DNA of 64,000 bases. Source: SB15 sp964639245 (GTDB lineage: Bacteria > Chloroflexota > Anaerolineae > Aggregatilineales > J027). Shown piece after piece: positions 33,272 through 40,256 of the stretch (positions are counted from its first letter, which is position 1; each line of letters begins with the position of its first letter). Position numbers and translations under genes: made by a program. The DNA lies in contig CAZXCU010000001.1 in the NCBI GenBank assembly GCA_964639245.1, positions 992,001 through 1,056,000 on the forward strand, written 5' to 3'. Under the pieces are notes generated by a model, which was not told where the DNA came from, did no database searches, and was given only the letters and a program-made list of their open reading frames with translations.

Positions 33272-34711
33272 ATGCCAAATTTCAAAATTCGTTTAAAACC
33301 CGATGTCAAGCTGGTCGAACAGGAAGACAATACGCTGGTCGTCCAATCGCCGATTATGAGTTTTCCGATGAAAAATGTGAATCCCGGTGTGCGGGCGGTG
33401 CTAACCCTGCTGGCAGATTCCGGCGCAAGCGACCCCGAAATCAAGGCCACGCTTGCCAGTGTGGATAACGGGTCAGGGACATTCCCGTTTTTCACCATGT
33501 TTCCGCGTTTGATGGGCTTGGGATTTTTGAGCCACATGCTCGAAGTGGGTGAGCAACCCTTCCTCTCGATTGTACCGGTCTCGCCGTTTTATACTTTTTT
33601 TAAGGGCAACATCGAAGCCACTGACCGTTACACACTTTCACGATTTGTCTGCATCCGTCCCAACAACGGCGCAATGATTCTGGAAAATCCGTTGGCCTAC
33701 GGGCAGTTGATTTTGCATCATACCGATGTTTTGGGACTGCTGGATTTGCTGAACGAACCGCACAGCTACCCGCAAATGCAAGAAAAATATCCCAAATTTG
33801 ATGACGATTCCGCCGCGAAATTTTTCCAACTGCTGCTCGGCGCAAAAGCCATCACCCGCGTCGATGAACAGGGACACACCGAAGAACAGGCCAACCCCAC
33901 TCTGCGCCAATGGGATTTTCACGATTTGTACTTCCATACCCGCAGCCGTTTTGGTCGCCATGCCAATGCCTTTGGCGGGAATTATCGGTTCATTGGCGAA
34001 ATTGCCCCGCAACCTGCGCTTAAATCCCTGATGTCAGAGGAGACGATTGACCTCTACACGCCGGATTTATCCCAACTGCATGAAACTGATGTGCCATTTA
34101 CACAGGTTCTGGAAAGCCGCAAATCTACCCGCAGTTTTGAACCGCTGACCGTCCAGCAATTAGGCGAATTTTTGTACCGTTCGGCACGGGTGCGTACTAT
34201 TTTTGATGTGGAGGCGGAACACGGCGGGTTGGTCGAAAAAATTCAGCACACCAGCCGTCCCTATCCAAGCGGCGGGGCAAGCTACGAATTTGAAATTTAT
34301 GTGACCGTGAACCAATGCGACGGATTAGCGCAGGGGTTGTATCACTACGACCCGCAAAATCACCGTCTGGAAAAACTCTCTGACCGTAATGCCCAGACGG
34401 ATAATCTGCTGCGGGACGCGCTGGCGAGTTATAACCCCACGCTGACACTGGATTTTCCGCCTGTTCTCATCAACATGGCTGCCCGCTTCCAACGGGTGAG
34501 TTGGAAATATGACGCGCTGGCCTATACCATCATCCTCAAAAATGTCGGGGTGTTGCAGCAGACCATGTATCTGGTCGCCACCGCGATGGGCATTGGGGCG
34601 TGTGCGATTGGCGGCGGCAATTCGGATTTGTTCGCGCTGGCAGCCAAAACCGACTATCTGATGGAGACTTCGGTGGGTGAATTTATTTTGGGAAATCCTA
34701 AGCCGGAATAG
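33272..34711 (+). CDS. SagB-type FMN-dependent azoline dehydrogenase
   Basis: A 479-residue protein. The first about 265 residues are an all-alpha/beta accessory region; the remainder is the SagB/McbC nitroreductase fold (VLESRKSTRSFEPLTVQQLGEFLYRSARV, RPYPSGGASYEFEIY, LYHYDPQNHRLE, GIGACAIGGGNSDLFA). FMN-dependent members oxidise azolines to aromatic thiazoles or oxazoles. GGAGG lies 7 nt before the ATG. It follows the cyclodehydratase by 67 nt and precedes the precursor genes, completing the enzyme set for thiazole formation. Confidence 0.93.
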   Translation: MPNFKIRLKPDVKLVEQEDNTLVVQSPIMSFPMKNVNPGVRAVLTLLADSGASDPEIKATLASVDNGSGTFPFFTMFPRLMGLGFLSHMLEVGEQPFLSIVPVSPFYTFFKGNIEATDRYTLSRFVCIRPNNGAMILENPLAYGQLILHHTDVLGLLDLLNEPHSYPQMQEKYPKFDDDSAAKFFQLLLGAKAITRVDEQGHTEEQANPTLRQWDFHDLYFHTRSRFGRHANAFGGNYRFIGEIAPQPALKSLMSEETIDLYTPDLSQLHETDVPFTQVLESRKSTRSFEPLTVQQLGEFLYRSARVRTIFDVEAEHGGLVEKIQHTSRPYPSGGASYEFEIYVTVNQCDGLAQGLYHYDPQNHRLEKLSDRNAQTDNLLRDALASYNPTLTLDFPPVLINMAARFQRVSWKYDALAYTIILKNVGVLQQTMYLVATAMGIGACAIGGGNSDLFALAAKTDYLMETSVGEFILGNPKPE

Positions 34712-34729
34712 GGGTTTGCTGACAAGTAA

Positions 34730-34759
34730 ATCCCAAAAAAGTTGTGTTTATCCCAAAAA
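34730..34759 (+). promoter_or_regulatory. Tandem ATCCCAAAAA boxes upstream of precursor 1
   Basis: Two identical 10-mers ATCCCAAAAA (34730-34739 and 34750-34759), start-to-start distance exactly 20 nt (about two helical turns). The second ends 1 nt before the -35 hexamer. The same arrangement recurs at precursor 2, so this is very likely an activator site. Confidence 0.75.
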
Positions 34760-34760
34760 G

Positions 34761-34789
34761 TTGCTTTGCGTATTTTTTTCGCATATAAG
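34761..34789 (+). promoter_or_regulatory. Promoter of precursor 1
   Basis: TTGCTT (34761-34766), 17-nt spacer, TATAAG (34784-34789). The start of transcription would be near 34797, giving a leader of about 40 nt. Confidence 0.75.
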
Positions 34790-34837
34790 AAAGGTAGTTT
34801 ATCGAATTTTCTTTATACACCTCAAGGAGAATTTACA

Positions 34838-35125
34838 ATGGCACAAGCAAATGCAGAACAATTCCTGAAAGACATGGAATCCAATGCCGACCTGCGTAGC
34901 GAAATGATGGAACATTTCGATTACGATTCAGGCCAGTGGAAATCGGACGCGATTGTCTCCGCCGCCAATAGCAAAGGCTATGCCTTCAACCAAGACGAAC
35001 TCAAAGCGGCTGGTGAATCGGTTTACGGTGGTGAACTTTCCGACGAACAGTTGGAAATGATTTCCGGTGGTGGTTGCTGCTGTAGCTGCTGCATCGTCAC
35101 CTGCTGCTGCTGTACCAACGCATAA
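34838..35125 (+). CDS. Nif11-leader, Cys-rich core RiPP precursor peptide 1
   Basis: A 95-residue precursor. AAGGAGA precedes the ATG at 34838; a longer open frame to 34742 crosses the promoter and is rejected. Residues 1 to about 79 are a Nif11-type leader (AEQFLKDMESNADLRSEM...AANSKGYAFNQDEL...ELSDEQLEMISGGG) ending in a Gly-Gly(-Gly) cleavage site at 77-79. The core (80-95) is CCCSCCIVTCCCCTNA: nine Cys, one Ser and two Thr in 16 residues. With the YcaO and SagB enzymes nearby, most of these should become thiazoles/oxazoles. The C39 transporter would remove the leader on export. Confidence 0.95.
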   Translation: MAQANAEQFLKDMESNADLRSEMMEHFDYDSGQWKSDAIVSAANSKGYAFNQDELKAAGESVYGGELSDEQLEMISGGGCCCSCCIVTCCCCTNA

Positions 35126-35147
35126 ATTCGCAGAAAATTCTAAACCA

Positions 35148-35190
35148 GAGGGGATTCATCCTGATTGGGATGAATTCTCTCTCAGTTTTT
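35148..35190 (+). terminator. Rho-independent terminator after precursor 1
   Basis: A 14-bp stem with two G-U pairs: 35148-35161 (GAGGGGATTCATCC) with 35168-35181 (GGATGAATTCTCTC), 6-nt loop, then TCAG and five T (35186-35190). It separates the two precursor genes into independent units. Confidence 0.85.
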
Positions 35191-35236
35191 CATCCTGTGT
35201 ATAGAGAAAACATCGCACGACACACATGCTAAAAAC

Positions 35237-35281
35237 TTCTGGGGATGCTAGGGTCATACCAACACCTAGATTTCCCCAGAA
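35237..35281. other. Large hairpin upstream of precursor 2 boxes
   Basis: TTCTGGGGA (35237-35245) pairs perfectly with TCCCCAGAA (35273-35281), and inside it CTAGG (35248-35252) pairs with CCTAG (35265-35269). It abuts the first ATCCCAAAAA box. No matching hairpin precedes precursor 1. Confidence 0.5.
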
Positions 35282-35311
35282 ATCCCAAAAAGCAGGAATT
35301 TATCCCAAAAA
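35282..35311 (+). promoter_or_regulatory. Tandem ATCCCAAAAA boxes upstream of precursor 2
   Basis: ATCCCAAAAA at 35282-35291 and 35302-35311, again 20 nt apart and 1 nt from the -35. The surrounding DNA differs from that before precursor 1, so conservation of the boxes is selective. Confidence 0.75.
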
Positions 35312-35312
35312 C

Positions 35313-35341
35313 TTGATTGCGAAAACAAGTTGTATTATAAA
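35313..35341 (+). promoter_or_regulatory. Promoter of precursor 2
   Basis: TTGATT (35313-35318), 17-nt spacer, TATAAA (35336-35341); predicted transcript start near 35349, about 49 nt before the ATG. Confidence 0.75.
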
Positions 35342-35397
35342 AAGGATGAGTTCCTTCTCAAGTTTCCAATTAATTAAGTGCATAAGGAGATTTAACA

Positions 35398-35685
35398 ATG
35401 GCACAAGCAAGCGCAGAACAGTTCCTCAAGGACATGGAAGCCAATGAATCATTGCGTAGTTCCATGATGGAACACTTTGACTATGACACCGGCCAATGGA
35501 AATCCGACGCGATTGTTGCCGCTGCCAACAGCCAAGGGTATGCCTTCAACCAAGACGAACTGAAAGCGGCTGGCGAAGCTGTCTACGGTGGTGAACTCTC
35601 CGATGAACAGTTGGAAATGATTTCTGGTGGTGGTTGCTGCTGTAGCTGCTGCATTGCGACCTGCTGCTGCTGCACCAACGGCTAG
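35398..35685 (+). CDS. Nif11-leader, Cys-rich core RiPP precursor peptide 2
   Basis: A 95-residue paralog of precursor 1 with the same leader architecture (AEQFLKDMEANESLRSSM, AANSQGYAFNQDEL, ELSDEQLEMISGGG). The core is CCCSCCIATCCCCTNG, which differs from the first core only at residues 87 (Ala for Val) and 95 (Gly for Ala). AAGGAG lies upstream of the ATG. Its own promoter and tandem boxes allow separate expression. The two peptides should give nearly identical polyazole products or a two-component mixture. The family is known from Nif11-related peptides of cyanobacteria and other phyla; this exact core is not one I recognise. Confidence 0.95.
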   Translation: MAQASAEQFLKDMEANESLRSSMMEHFDYDTGQWKSDAIVAAANSQGYAFNQDELKAAGEAVYGGELSDEQLEMISGGGCCCSCCIATCCCCTNG

Positions 35686-35705
35686 TCCTTCGTTGCTAAT
35701 CGGGC

Positions 35706-35727
35706 GTGAGTGCCGGTTGGCGCTCAC
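35706..35727. terminator. Hairpin between precursor 2 and the convergent gene
   Basis: GTGAGTGCC (35706-35714) pairs with GGCGCTCAC (35719-35727), with one G-U and a GGTT loop. No T tract; it overlaps the stop of the leftward gene and may terminate both transcripts weakly. Confidence 0.4.
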
Positions 35728-36875
35728 CCCATCCGCGTTTGCACTTTTTGATGAACTTCTCCCAACCGTTTGACCCCATCAACTGCTGCAATTTCTTCTA
35801 AAGTCAGATAGGTTAAAGCCATCACCACCGCATAGGGATGACGCAATTCCAGCGACGAATCAAATTTTTCCAAATTATCTGCCGCGTGTTTAATAAGTTT
35901 TTTCACTACCTCAAAGGCCGCATCCGTCAATTCGCCACGATAATTTTGCAAGCGTCCGCCCTCTCGATAGGTGGGGTAATCTTCAAGCCCCACAAAATGC
36001 AAAAACCAATCTGCCCGATAGCGCCCATTCGCCGCGACGATTCCCGCATAATCGGCAATCAATTCGTCCACAAGATTGTTTCGCATGGATTTCAACACCC
36101 GTCCGGTGAAATAGTGGGTACATTCATGTTCACGGCGGATGACCAGCGAATAATTTTTCCAGGTTGCCGACTCTAAATTCAGGGCTTCGGCGGGAACAGC
36201 GCTGTAATTGCCATCGCTCAGCACAATAAATTTATCCTGATACAAGTCTTTTTGCGGGGTAATGCGCTTCATTTCCATCTGCCATGTGAACTCGTTGTTC
36301 TGGGCAGGATTTTGTGCCATCCAGTCTTCTTTGAGCCGATTCAAGCGTTCCCAGTTGTTGTACCCTGCCAGCACACCCGCCCCTTTGGAATCCGGGACGG
36401 GCGCAGGTTCATTCCGCAAGGAAAGCGCCTGTGTAATCGCTACAAAATCGGCCCGGTCACGCACAATCAGAATCGGGATTCGCCCGCCTAAGGTGGGGTA
36501 CAAAAAAAGTTCCAATTTTTCGGGGTGATTTAACGACAATCCGCTTGCTTCGGGCATATTTTCTACCGCTTTTCCCCGTCGCGTTGCCGCTTGATAATTT
36601 TCGGTTTGGCTGATGCCCGCTTGAATCGGGAAATTGAATTGTACGAGGGCTTTTTGCAGCGCCGAGAAGATTCCTACCCGTTCCGATTCCCTTATATAGG
36701 CTTCCCACGTGCTAACAAAAGGTTCATCGGGCAGGGGCAGGGTGACTGCACCCGATTCAAAATCGGTGTGGTCAAACACTTTGTCGTTATAGGCTAGTAA
36801 TCCTTCTAAATCTGAGTCGGCTGCCCCAAAGTGCCTTAAAATTTCGGCGCGGTGTATTTTTTCTTCGCTCATCAT
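35724..36875 (-). CDS. Uncharacterised HExxH putative zinc metallopeptidase
   Basis: A 383-residue soluble protein that I do not recognise by name beyond a possible DUF7005-like relative. Residues 250-254 read HECTH, a HExxH zinc motif, within IRREHECTHYFTGRVL. Glu271 in NNLVDELIADYAG is well placed, 17 residues after the motif, as third zinc ligand. This suggests a gluzincin-like peptidase. The first about 220 residues include LFLYPTLGGRIPILIVRD and have no clear motif. It has no signal peptide. It faces the precursor genes tail to tail, and a role in trimming the leader or product, or in immunity, is plausible but unproven. Confidence 0.65.
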   Translation of the reverse strand: MMSEEKIHRAEILRHFGAADSDLEGLLAYNDKVFDHTDFESGAVTLPLPDEPFVSTWEAYIRESERVGIFSALQKALVQFNFPIQAGISQTENYQAATRRGKAVENMPEASGLSLNHPEKLELFLYPTLGGRIPILIVRDRADFVAITQALSLRNEPAPVPDSKGAGVLAGYNNWERLNRLKEDWMAQNPAQNNEFTWQMEMKRITPQKDLYQDKFIVLSDGNYSAVPAEALNLESATWKNYSLVIRREHECTHYFTGRVLKSMRNNLVDELIADYAGIVAANGRYRADWFLHFVGLEDYPTYREGGRLQNYRGELTDAAFEVVKKLIKHAADNLEKFDSSLELRHPYAVVMALTYLTLEEIAAVDGVKRLGEVHQKVQTRMG

Positions 36876-36940
36876 TCGCTTCTTTAAATTGAGATATGCG
36901 ATAATCCGTATGATCTCTATTCTAACATGCGGGAAACCCT

Positions 36941-37480
36941 ATGCTACTTACGGTACTGGCTCTGGTGGTGCTGCCTTTCGCAATTGCGTATGTCATTAGC
37001 CCGGCGGTGACATTTTTACATGAGATGGGACATGCGCTGGTTGGGCTGCTCATCACCAAAGAAAAAGTCATTATCCAGATGGGCGGGCTTTTAAAATCCC
37101 CACGCTGGCGCAAAAGCATCAAAATTGGACGCTTGGAAATCCGTTGGGTGACATGGAAAAGCGGGTTTATCGGCTTCTGTTATACGGTGGTCAACAAAAA
37201 AACCCCTTTGCGCTACCTCGTGCTGTTTACGATGGCGGGGCCGATTGTGTCTTTGCTGCTAGCGATTTTCTTATTTTTTTCTGGCTTGGAAATTCAGTCT
37301 GCGCCACTGCAAATTTTGTTGTGGGGCAGTTCCGCCGCCGCGTGCAGCCAATTTCTCCTGACCGCCATACCGATGCACTATCCGCGCTGGATGGGAACCT
37401 ATGCTGGCAAGCCAAGCGATGGTGCAACCGCGTTGATTCTGATTGCCCGCCAGCGCGAACAACAGCGCATCAAATCCTAG
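36941..37480 (+). CDS. Membrane M50-like zinc metalloprotease
   Basis: A 179-residue membrane protein. The first helix runs into LHEMGHALVGL, the HExxH motif of site-2 proteases, and about 130 residues later the sequence GKPSDGATAL resembles the N-x-x-D-G third-ligand motif. Four hydrophobic segments are visible. The small size recalls short M50 or M50B-like proteins without PDZ domains. It is divergent (65 bp) from the soluble HExxH gene beside the RiPP cluster. Substrate unknown; it may be a housekeeping intramembrane protease. Confidence 0.7.
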   Translation: MLLTVLALVVLPFAIAYVISPAVTFLHEMGHALVGLLITKEKVIIQMGGLLKSPRWRKSIKIGRLEIRWVTWKSGFIGFCYTVVNKKTPLRYLVLFTMAGPIVSLLLAIFLFFSGLEIQSAPLQILLWGSSAAACSQFLLTAIPMHYPRWMGTYAGKPSDGATALILIARQREQQRIKS

Positions 37481-37506
37481 CCAAACCGATTCAAAAGCGA
37501 TAAAAT
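37478..37506 (+). promoter_or_regulatory. Possible promoter of the GH3 beta-glucosidase gene
   Basis: TAGCCA (37478-37483), 17-nt spacer, TAAAAT (37501-37506). The tandem palindromes start 14 nt downstream, a typical repressor-block position. Confidence 0.4.
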
Positions 37507-37519
37507 CAAGGAAAAGTTT

Positions 37520-37550
37520 TGGGAGCGTTCCCAAAAAAGGAGCGTTCCCG
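37520..37550. promoter_or_regulatory. Tandem LacI/CebR-like operators
   Basis: TGGGAGCGTTCCCA (37520-37533) differs at one base from the CebR-type LacI operator TGGGAGCGCTCCCA. A second copy, AAGGAGCGTTCCCG (37537-37550), lies 17 nt further on. The first is extended to TTTTGGGA...TCCCAAAA. They sit between the promoter and the start of a beta-glucosidase gene. Confidence 0.65.
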
Positions 37551-37587
37551 AAGCAGGGTAGTATTTTTCAGTAGAAAGACTTTAACC

Positions 37588-40164
37588 ATGTACCGCAAAC
37601 TATTTCTCCTTGCGCTTTTGCTGGTTGTGCTGAAATCCCCCTCGCTAGCACAAGAAGCCCTCGCCCCGGATGGCAAACCCGGTGAAATCTATTTTGCCCC
37701 GTTCCCTGTCCCGATTACTTTAGATGGTGAGTTATCCGATTGGGCAGGGGTTCCCAAAGTCTCGTTGCCCCTGGGCATCACGGCGGCACAGGGCGCACCT
37801 GCCATGACCTTTGCGGCGGCGGCAGATGATGAATTTTTATATTTTATGGGCGATGTGACCGACAGCAATATTATTACCGGTCAGCACGATGCCAATTATT
37901 GGAACGAAGACTCGATTGAATTTTATATCAATGCGACAGGTGATTTGCTGCTTGAAAGTTATGAGGATGGGGTCGCGCAAATCACCATTCCCCCCCTCAA
38001 TGCCGATTTACCACCCGATGAAGCCATCATTAGCGGGATTCAAGGTGACTCCGCCAATGCTCAAGTTCGGGTGACCCTCACCGAAACAGGCTATGCGGTT
38101 GAAGTGGCGATTCCCCTGCAAAATGATGTCTGGGCGATTGTGCCAAAACATGGTGGGTTGCTCGGTTTTCAAGCCCATTTGAATGCGGCTTCTACCGCAG
38201 ACCGCGATGGCAAACTCATCTGGTCAATTTATGATGTCGTTGACCAGTCCTACCAGAATCCGACCTTGTTCGGTTATCTGGCATTTTTTGAAGTGGGGCA
38301 GACCGAAATTCCTGCGGTAGAAGCAAGCATTGCCGCGCTGACCACCCCCCCCGACCAGAATCCGCTGTTTGTAGCAACCAGTGCGCCGTATAAAAATCCG
38401 CATTTGCCGACGGATGTCCGCGTGGAAGATTTGCTGGCGCGGATGACACTTGAAGAAAAAATTGGTCAGATGACGCTGGTCGAGAAAAATAGCATTGTCA
38501 AAGGCGACATCACCGAACAATTCATTGGTGGGTTGTTAAGCGGTGGGGGTGGGTATCCCCGTGAGGGCAATACGACAGAAGCATGGGCGGATATGATCAA
38601 TGAGTATCAAGATTTTGCCCTGCAAACCCGTTTACAAATTCCCTTGATTTATGGCGTAGACGCGGTACATGGGCATAACAACCTGTATGGTGCGACGATT
38701 TTCCCGCATAATATTGGCTTGGGCGCAACCGGCAACCCTGACCTTGTAGAAGCGGTCTGCCAGGCGACGGCGGAAGAAATGGTCGCCACGGGCATTTATT
38801 GGAATTACGCGCCAGTTGTGGCTGTGCCGCAGGATGTTCGCTGGGGACGTACCTATGAAGGATATGGCGAAAACACTGACCTTGTAACCGAACTCGGTCT
38901 AGCGTGTATGCGCGGTTTGCAAGGCGAAGATTTGAGCGCCGCTACCACCGTGTTAGCTACCCCCAAACATTACATCGGGGATGGTGCAACCGTGTGGGGA
39001 ACCTCCACCACCAATGATTACCAGATTGATCAGGGGGTCATGCTGGCAGATGAAGCGGCGATGCGTGCCATGTATCTGCCTCCCTATGCGGCAGCAGTCG
39101 AAAACGGGGCATTGAGCATCATGGTTTCGTTTTCGAGCTGGAACGAAACCAAAATGCACGCCGAAAAATATCTGGTGACGGATATTTTGAAAGGCGAACT
39201 TGGCTTTAAAGGCTTTGTCGTGTCTGACTGGGGCGGGATGGATCAGATTTCCCCCATTTATTACGATGCAGTGGTCGCCTCGGTGAATGCCGGCGTGGAT
39301 ATGAACATGGTGCCGTATGATTACGGACGGTTCATTGAAGTCATGCTGCAAGCGGTGGAGAGTGGCGATATTACGATGGAACGGATTGATGATGCTGTCC
39401 GTCGTATTTTGTACGCCAAATTTGAGATGGGACTCTTTGAATGGCCTTATTCCCAAGACCATCTGATGGATTCAGTTGGTTCAGAGGAACACCGTGCCAT
39501 CGCCCGTGATGCGGTGTCGCAGTCATTGGTATTGCTGGAAAATGACAATGACACCCTGCCAATTGCCAAAGATACCCCGGTTATTTTTGTGGCAGGTGAC
39601 GGCGCGGACAATATCGGGATGCAAGCGGGCGGTTGGACAATTGAATGGCAAGGGCTGGAAGGCGATAGTACCCTTGGCACAAGCATTCTGGATGCCATCA
39701 AAGGCGCGGTTTCGCCCGATACACAGATTTTTTATGACCGTGTGGGGCGGTTCATCCAAGCCAATGATGAAAACGGGCAGCCCTTAAAAGCCGATATTGG
39801 CATTGTGGTGATTGGCGAAAAACCCTATGCCGAAGGGTTTGGCGACAGCGCGACTTTGGCACTTGCCCCCATTGATTTGAATGTCCTCAACAAAATGCGC
39901 GAACGTGCCGATAAAGTGGTTGTGATTTTGCTGACCGGACGACCCGTGTTGATTCAAGAACATCTTGCCGTATCTGATGCGTTTGTCGTGGCGTGGCTGC
40001 CCGGTACAGAAGGCGCAGGTGTGACCGATGTGCTGTTTGGCGACAAACCTTTTACCGGAACGTTACCTTTTACATGGATGGCTTCGGTTGACCAACTACC
40101 GTTGAATCCGGCGGACGATGACACTAATCCGCCGCTATTCCCCTTTGGATTTGGCCTCCAATAG
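37588..40164 (+). CDS. Secreted GH3 beta-glucosidase with N-terminal CBM9-like domain
   Basis: An 858-residue secreted glycoside hydrolase. The signal peptide is MYRKLFLLALLLVVLKSPSLAQ. Residues about 30-215 form a CBM9-like sandwich (DGELSDWAGVPKVSLP, DANYWNEDSIEFYIN). The GH3 N-domain begins VRVEDLLARMTLEEKIGQMT, and the nucleophile is Asp547 in GFVVSDWGG; KHYIGDG and GVDAVHGHNNL are also present. The GH3 C-domain follows (SLVLLENDNDTLPI, VVILLTGRPVLI). It likely hydrolyses beta-glucosides such as cellobiose. Two CebR-like operators precede it, and a strong terminator follows, so it is a single regulated gene. The longer frame from 37519 would cross the operators and is rejected. Confidence 0.9.
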   Translation: MYRKLFLLALLLVVLKSPSLAQEALAPDGKPGEIYFAPFPVPITLDGELSDWAGVPKVSLPLGITAAQGAPAMTFAAAADDEFLYFMGDVTDSNIITGQHDANYWNEDSIEFYINATGDLLLESYEDGVAQITIPPLNADLPPDEAIISGIQGDSANAQVRVTLTETGYAVEVAIPLQNDVWAIVPKHGGLLGFQAHLNAASTADRDGKLIWSIYDVVDQSYQNPTLFGYLAFFEVGQTEIPAVEASIAALTTPPDQNPLFVATSAPYKNPHLPTDVRVEDLLARMTLEEKIGQMTLVEKNSIVKGDITEQFIGGLLSGGGGYPREGNTTEAWADMINEYQDFALQTRLQIPLIYGVDAVHGHNNLYGATIFPHNIGLGATGNPDLVEAVCQATAEEMVATGIYWNYAPVVAVPQDVRWGRTYEGYGENTDLVTELGLACMRGLQGEDLSAATTVLATPKHYIGDGATVWGTSTTNDYQIDQGVMLADEAAMRAMYLPPYAAAVENGALSIMVSFSSWNETKMHAEKYLVTDILKGELGFKGFVVSDWGGMDQISPIYYDAVVASVNAGVDMNMVPYDYGRFIEVMLQAVESGDITMERIDDAVRRILYAKFEMGLFEWPYSQDHLMDSVGSEEHRAIARDAVSQSLVLLENDNDTLPIAKDTPVIFVAGDGADNIGMQAGGWTIEWQGLEGDSTLGTSILDAIKGAVSPDTQIFYDRVGRFIQANDENGQPLKADIGIVVIGEKPYAEGFGDSATLALAPIDLNVLNKMRERADKVVVILLTGRPVLIQEHLAVSDAFVVAWLPGTEGAGVTDVLFGDKPFTGTLPFTWMASVDQLPLNPADDDTNPPLFPFGFGLQ

Positions 40165-40174
40165 TTTTGAGTGG

Positions 40175-40204
40175 GGCGGGTGGCCTCTACACCCGCCTTT
40201 TTTT
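40175..40204 (+). terminator. Rho-independent terminator after GH3 gene
   Basis: GGCGGGTG (40175-40182) pairs with CACCCGCC (40190-40197), 7-nt loop, followed by seven T (40198-40204). Confidence 0.9.
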
Positions 40205-40256
40205 CGTGATTTTTCCCACAAACGCTACAATCTGAATAAACAAGCGGGAACATGCC

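Noticed and set aside
34686..34693. Reverse copy of the ATCCCAAAAA box (TTTTGGGA) in the 3' end of the dehydrogenase gene
   Set aside because: It matches only 8 bases, lies inside coding sequence, and the spacing does not follow the promoter pattern.
34742..34837. N-terminal extension of precursor 1
   Set aside because: It would cross the -35, the -10 and one activator box; precursor 2 lacks any similar extension, and both share a strong ribosome site at the shorter start.
37519..37587. N-terminal extension of the GH3 beta-glucosidase
   Set aside because: It would place the signal peptide internally and run through the operators; the ATG at 37588 gives a clean signal peptide.
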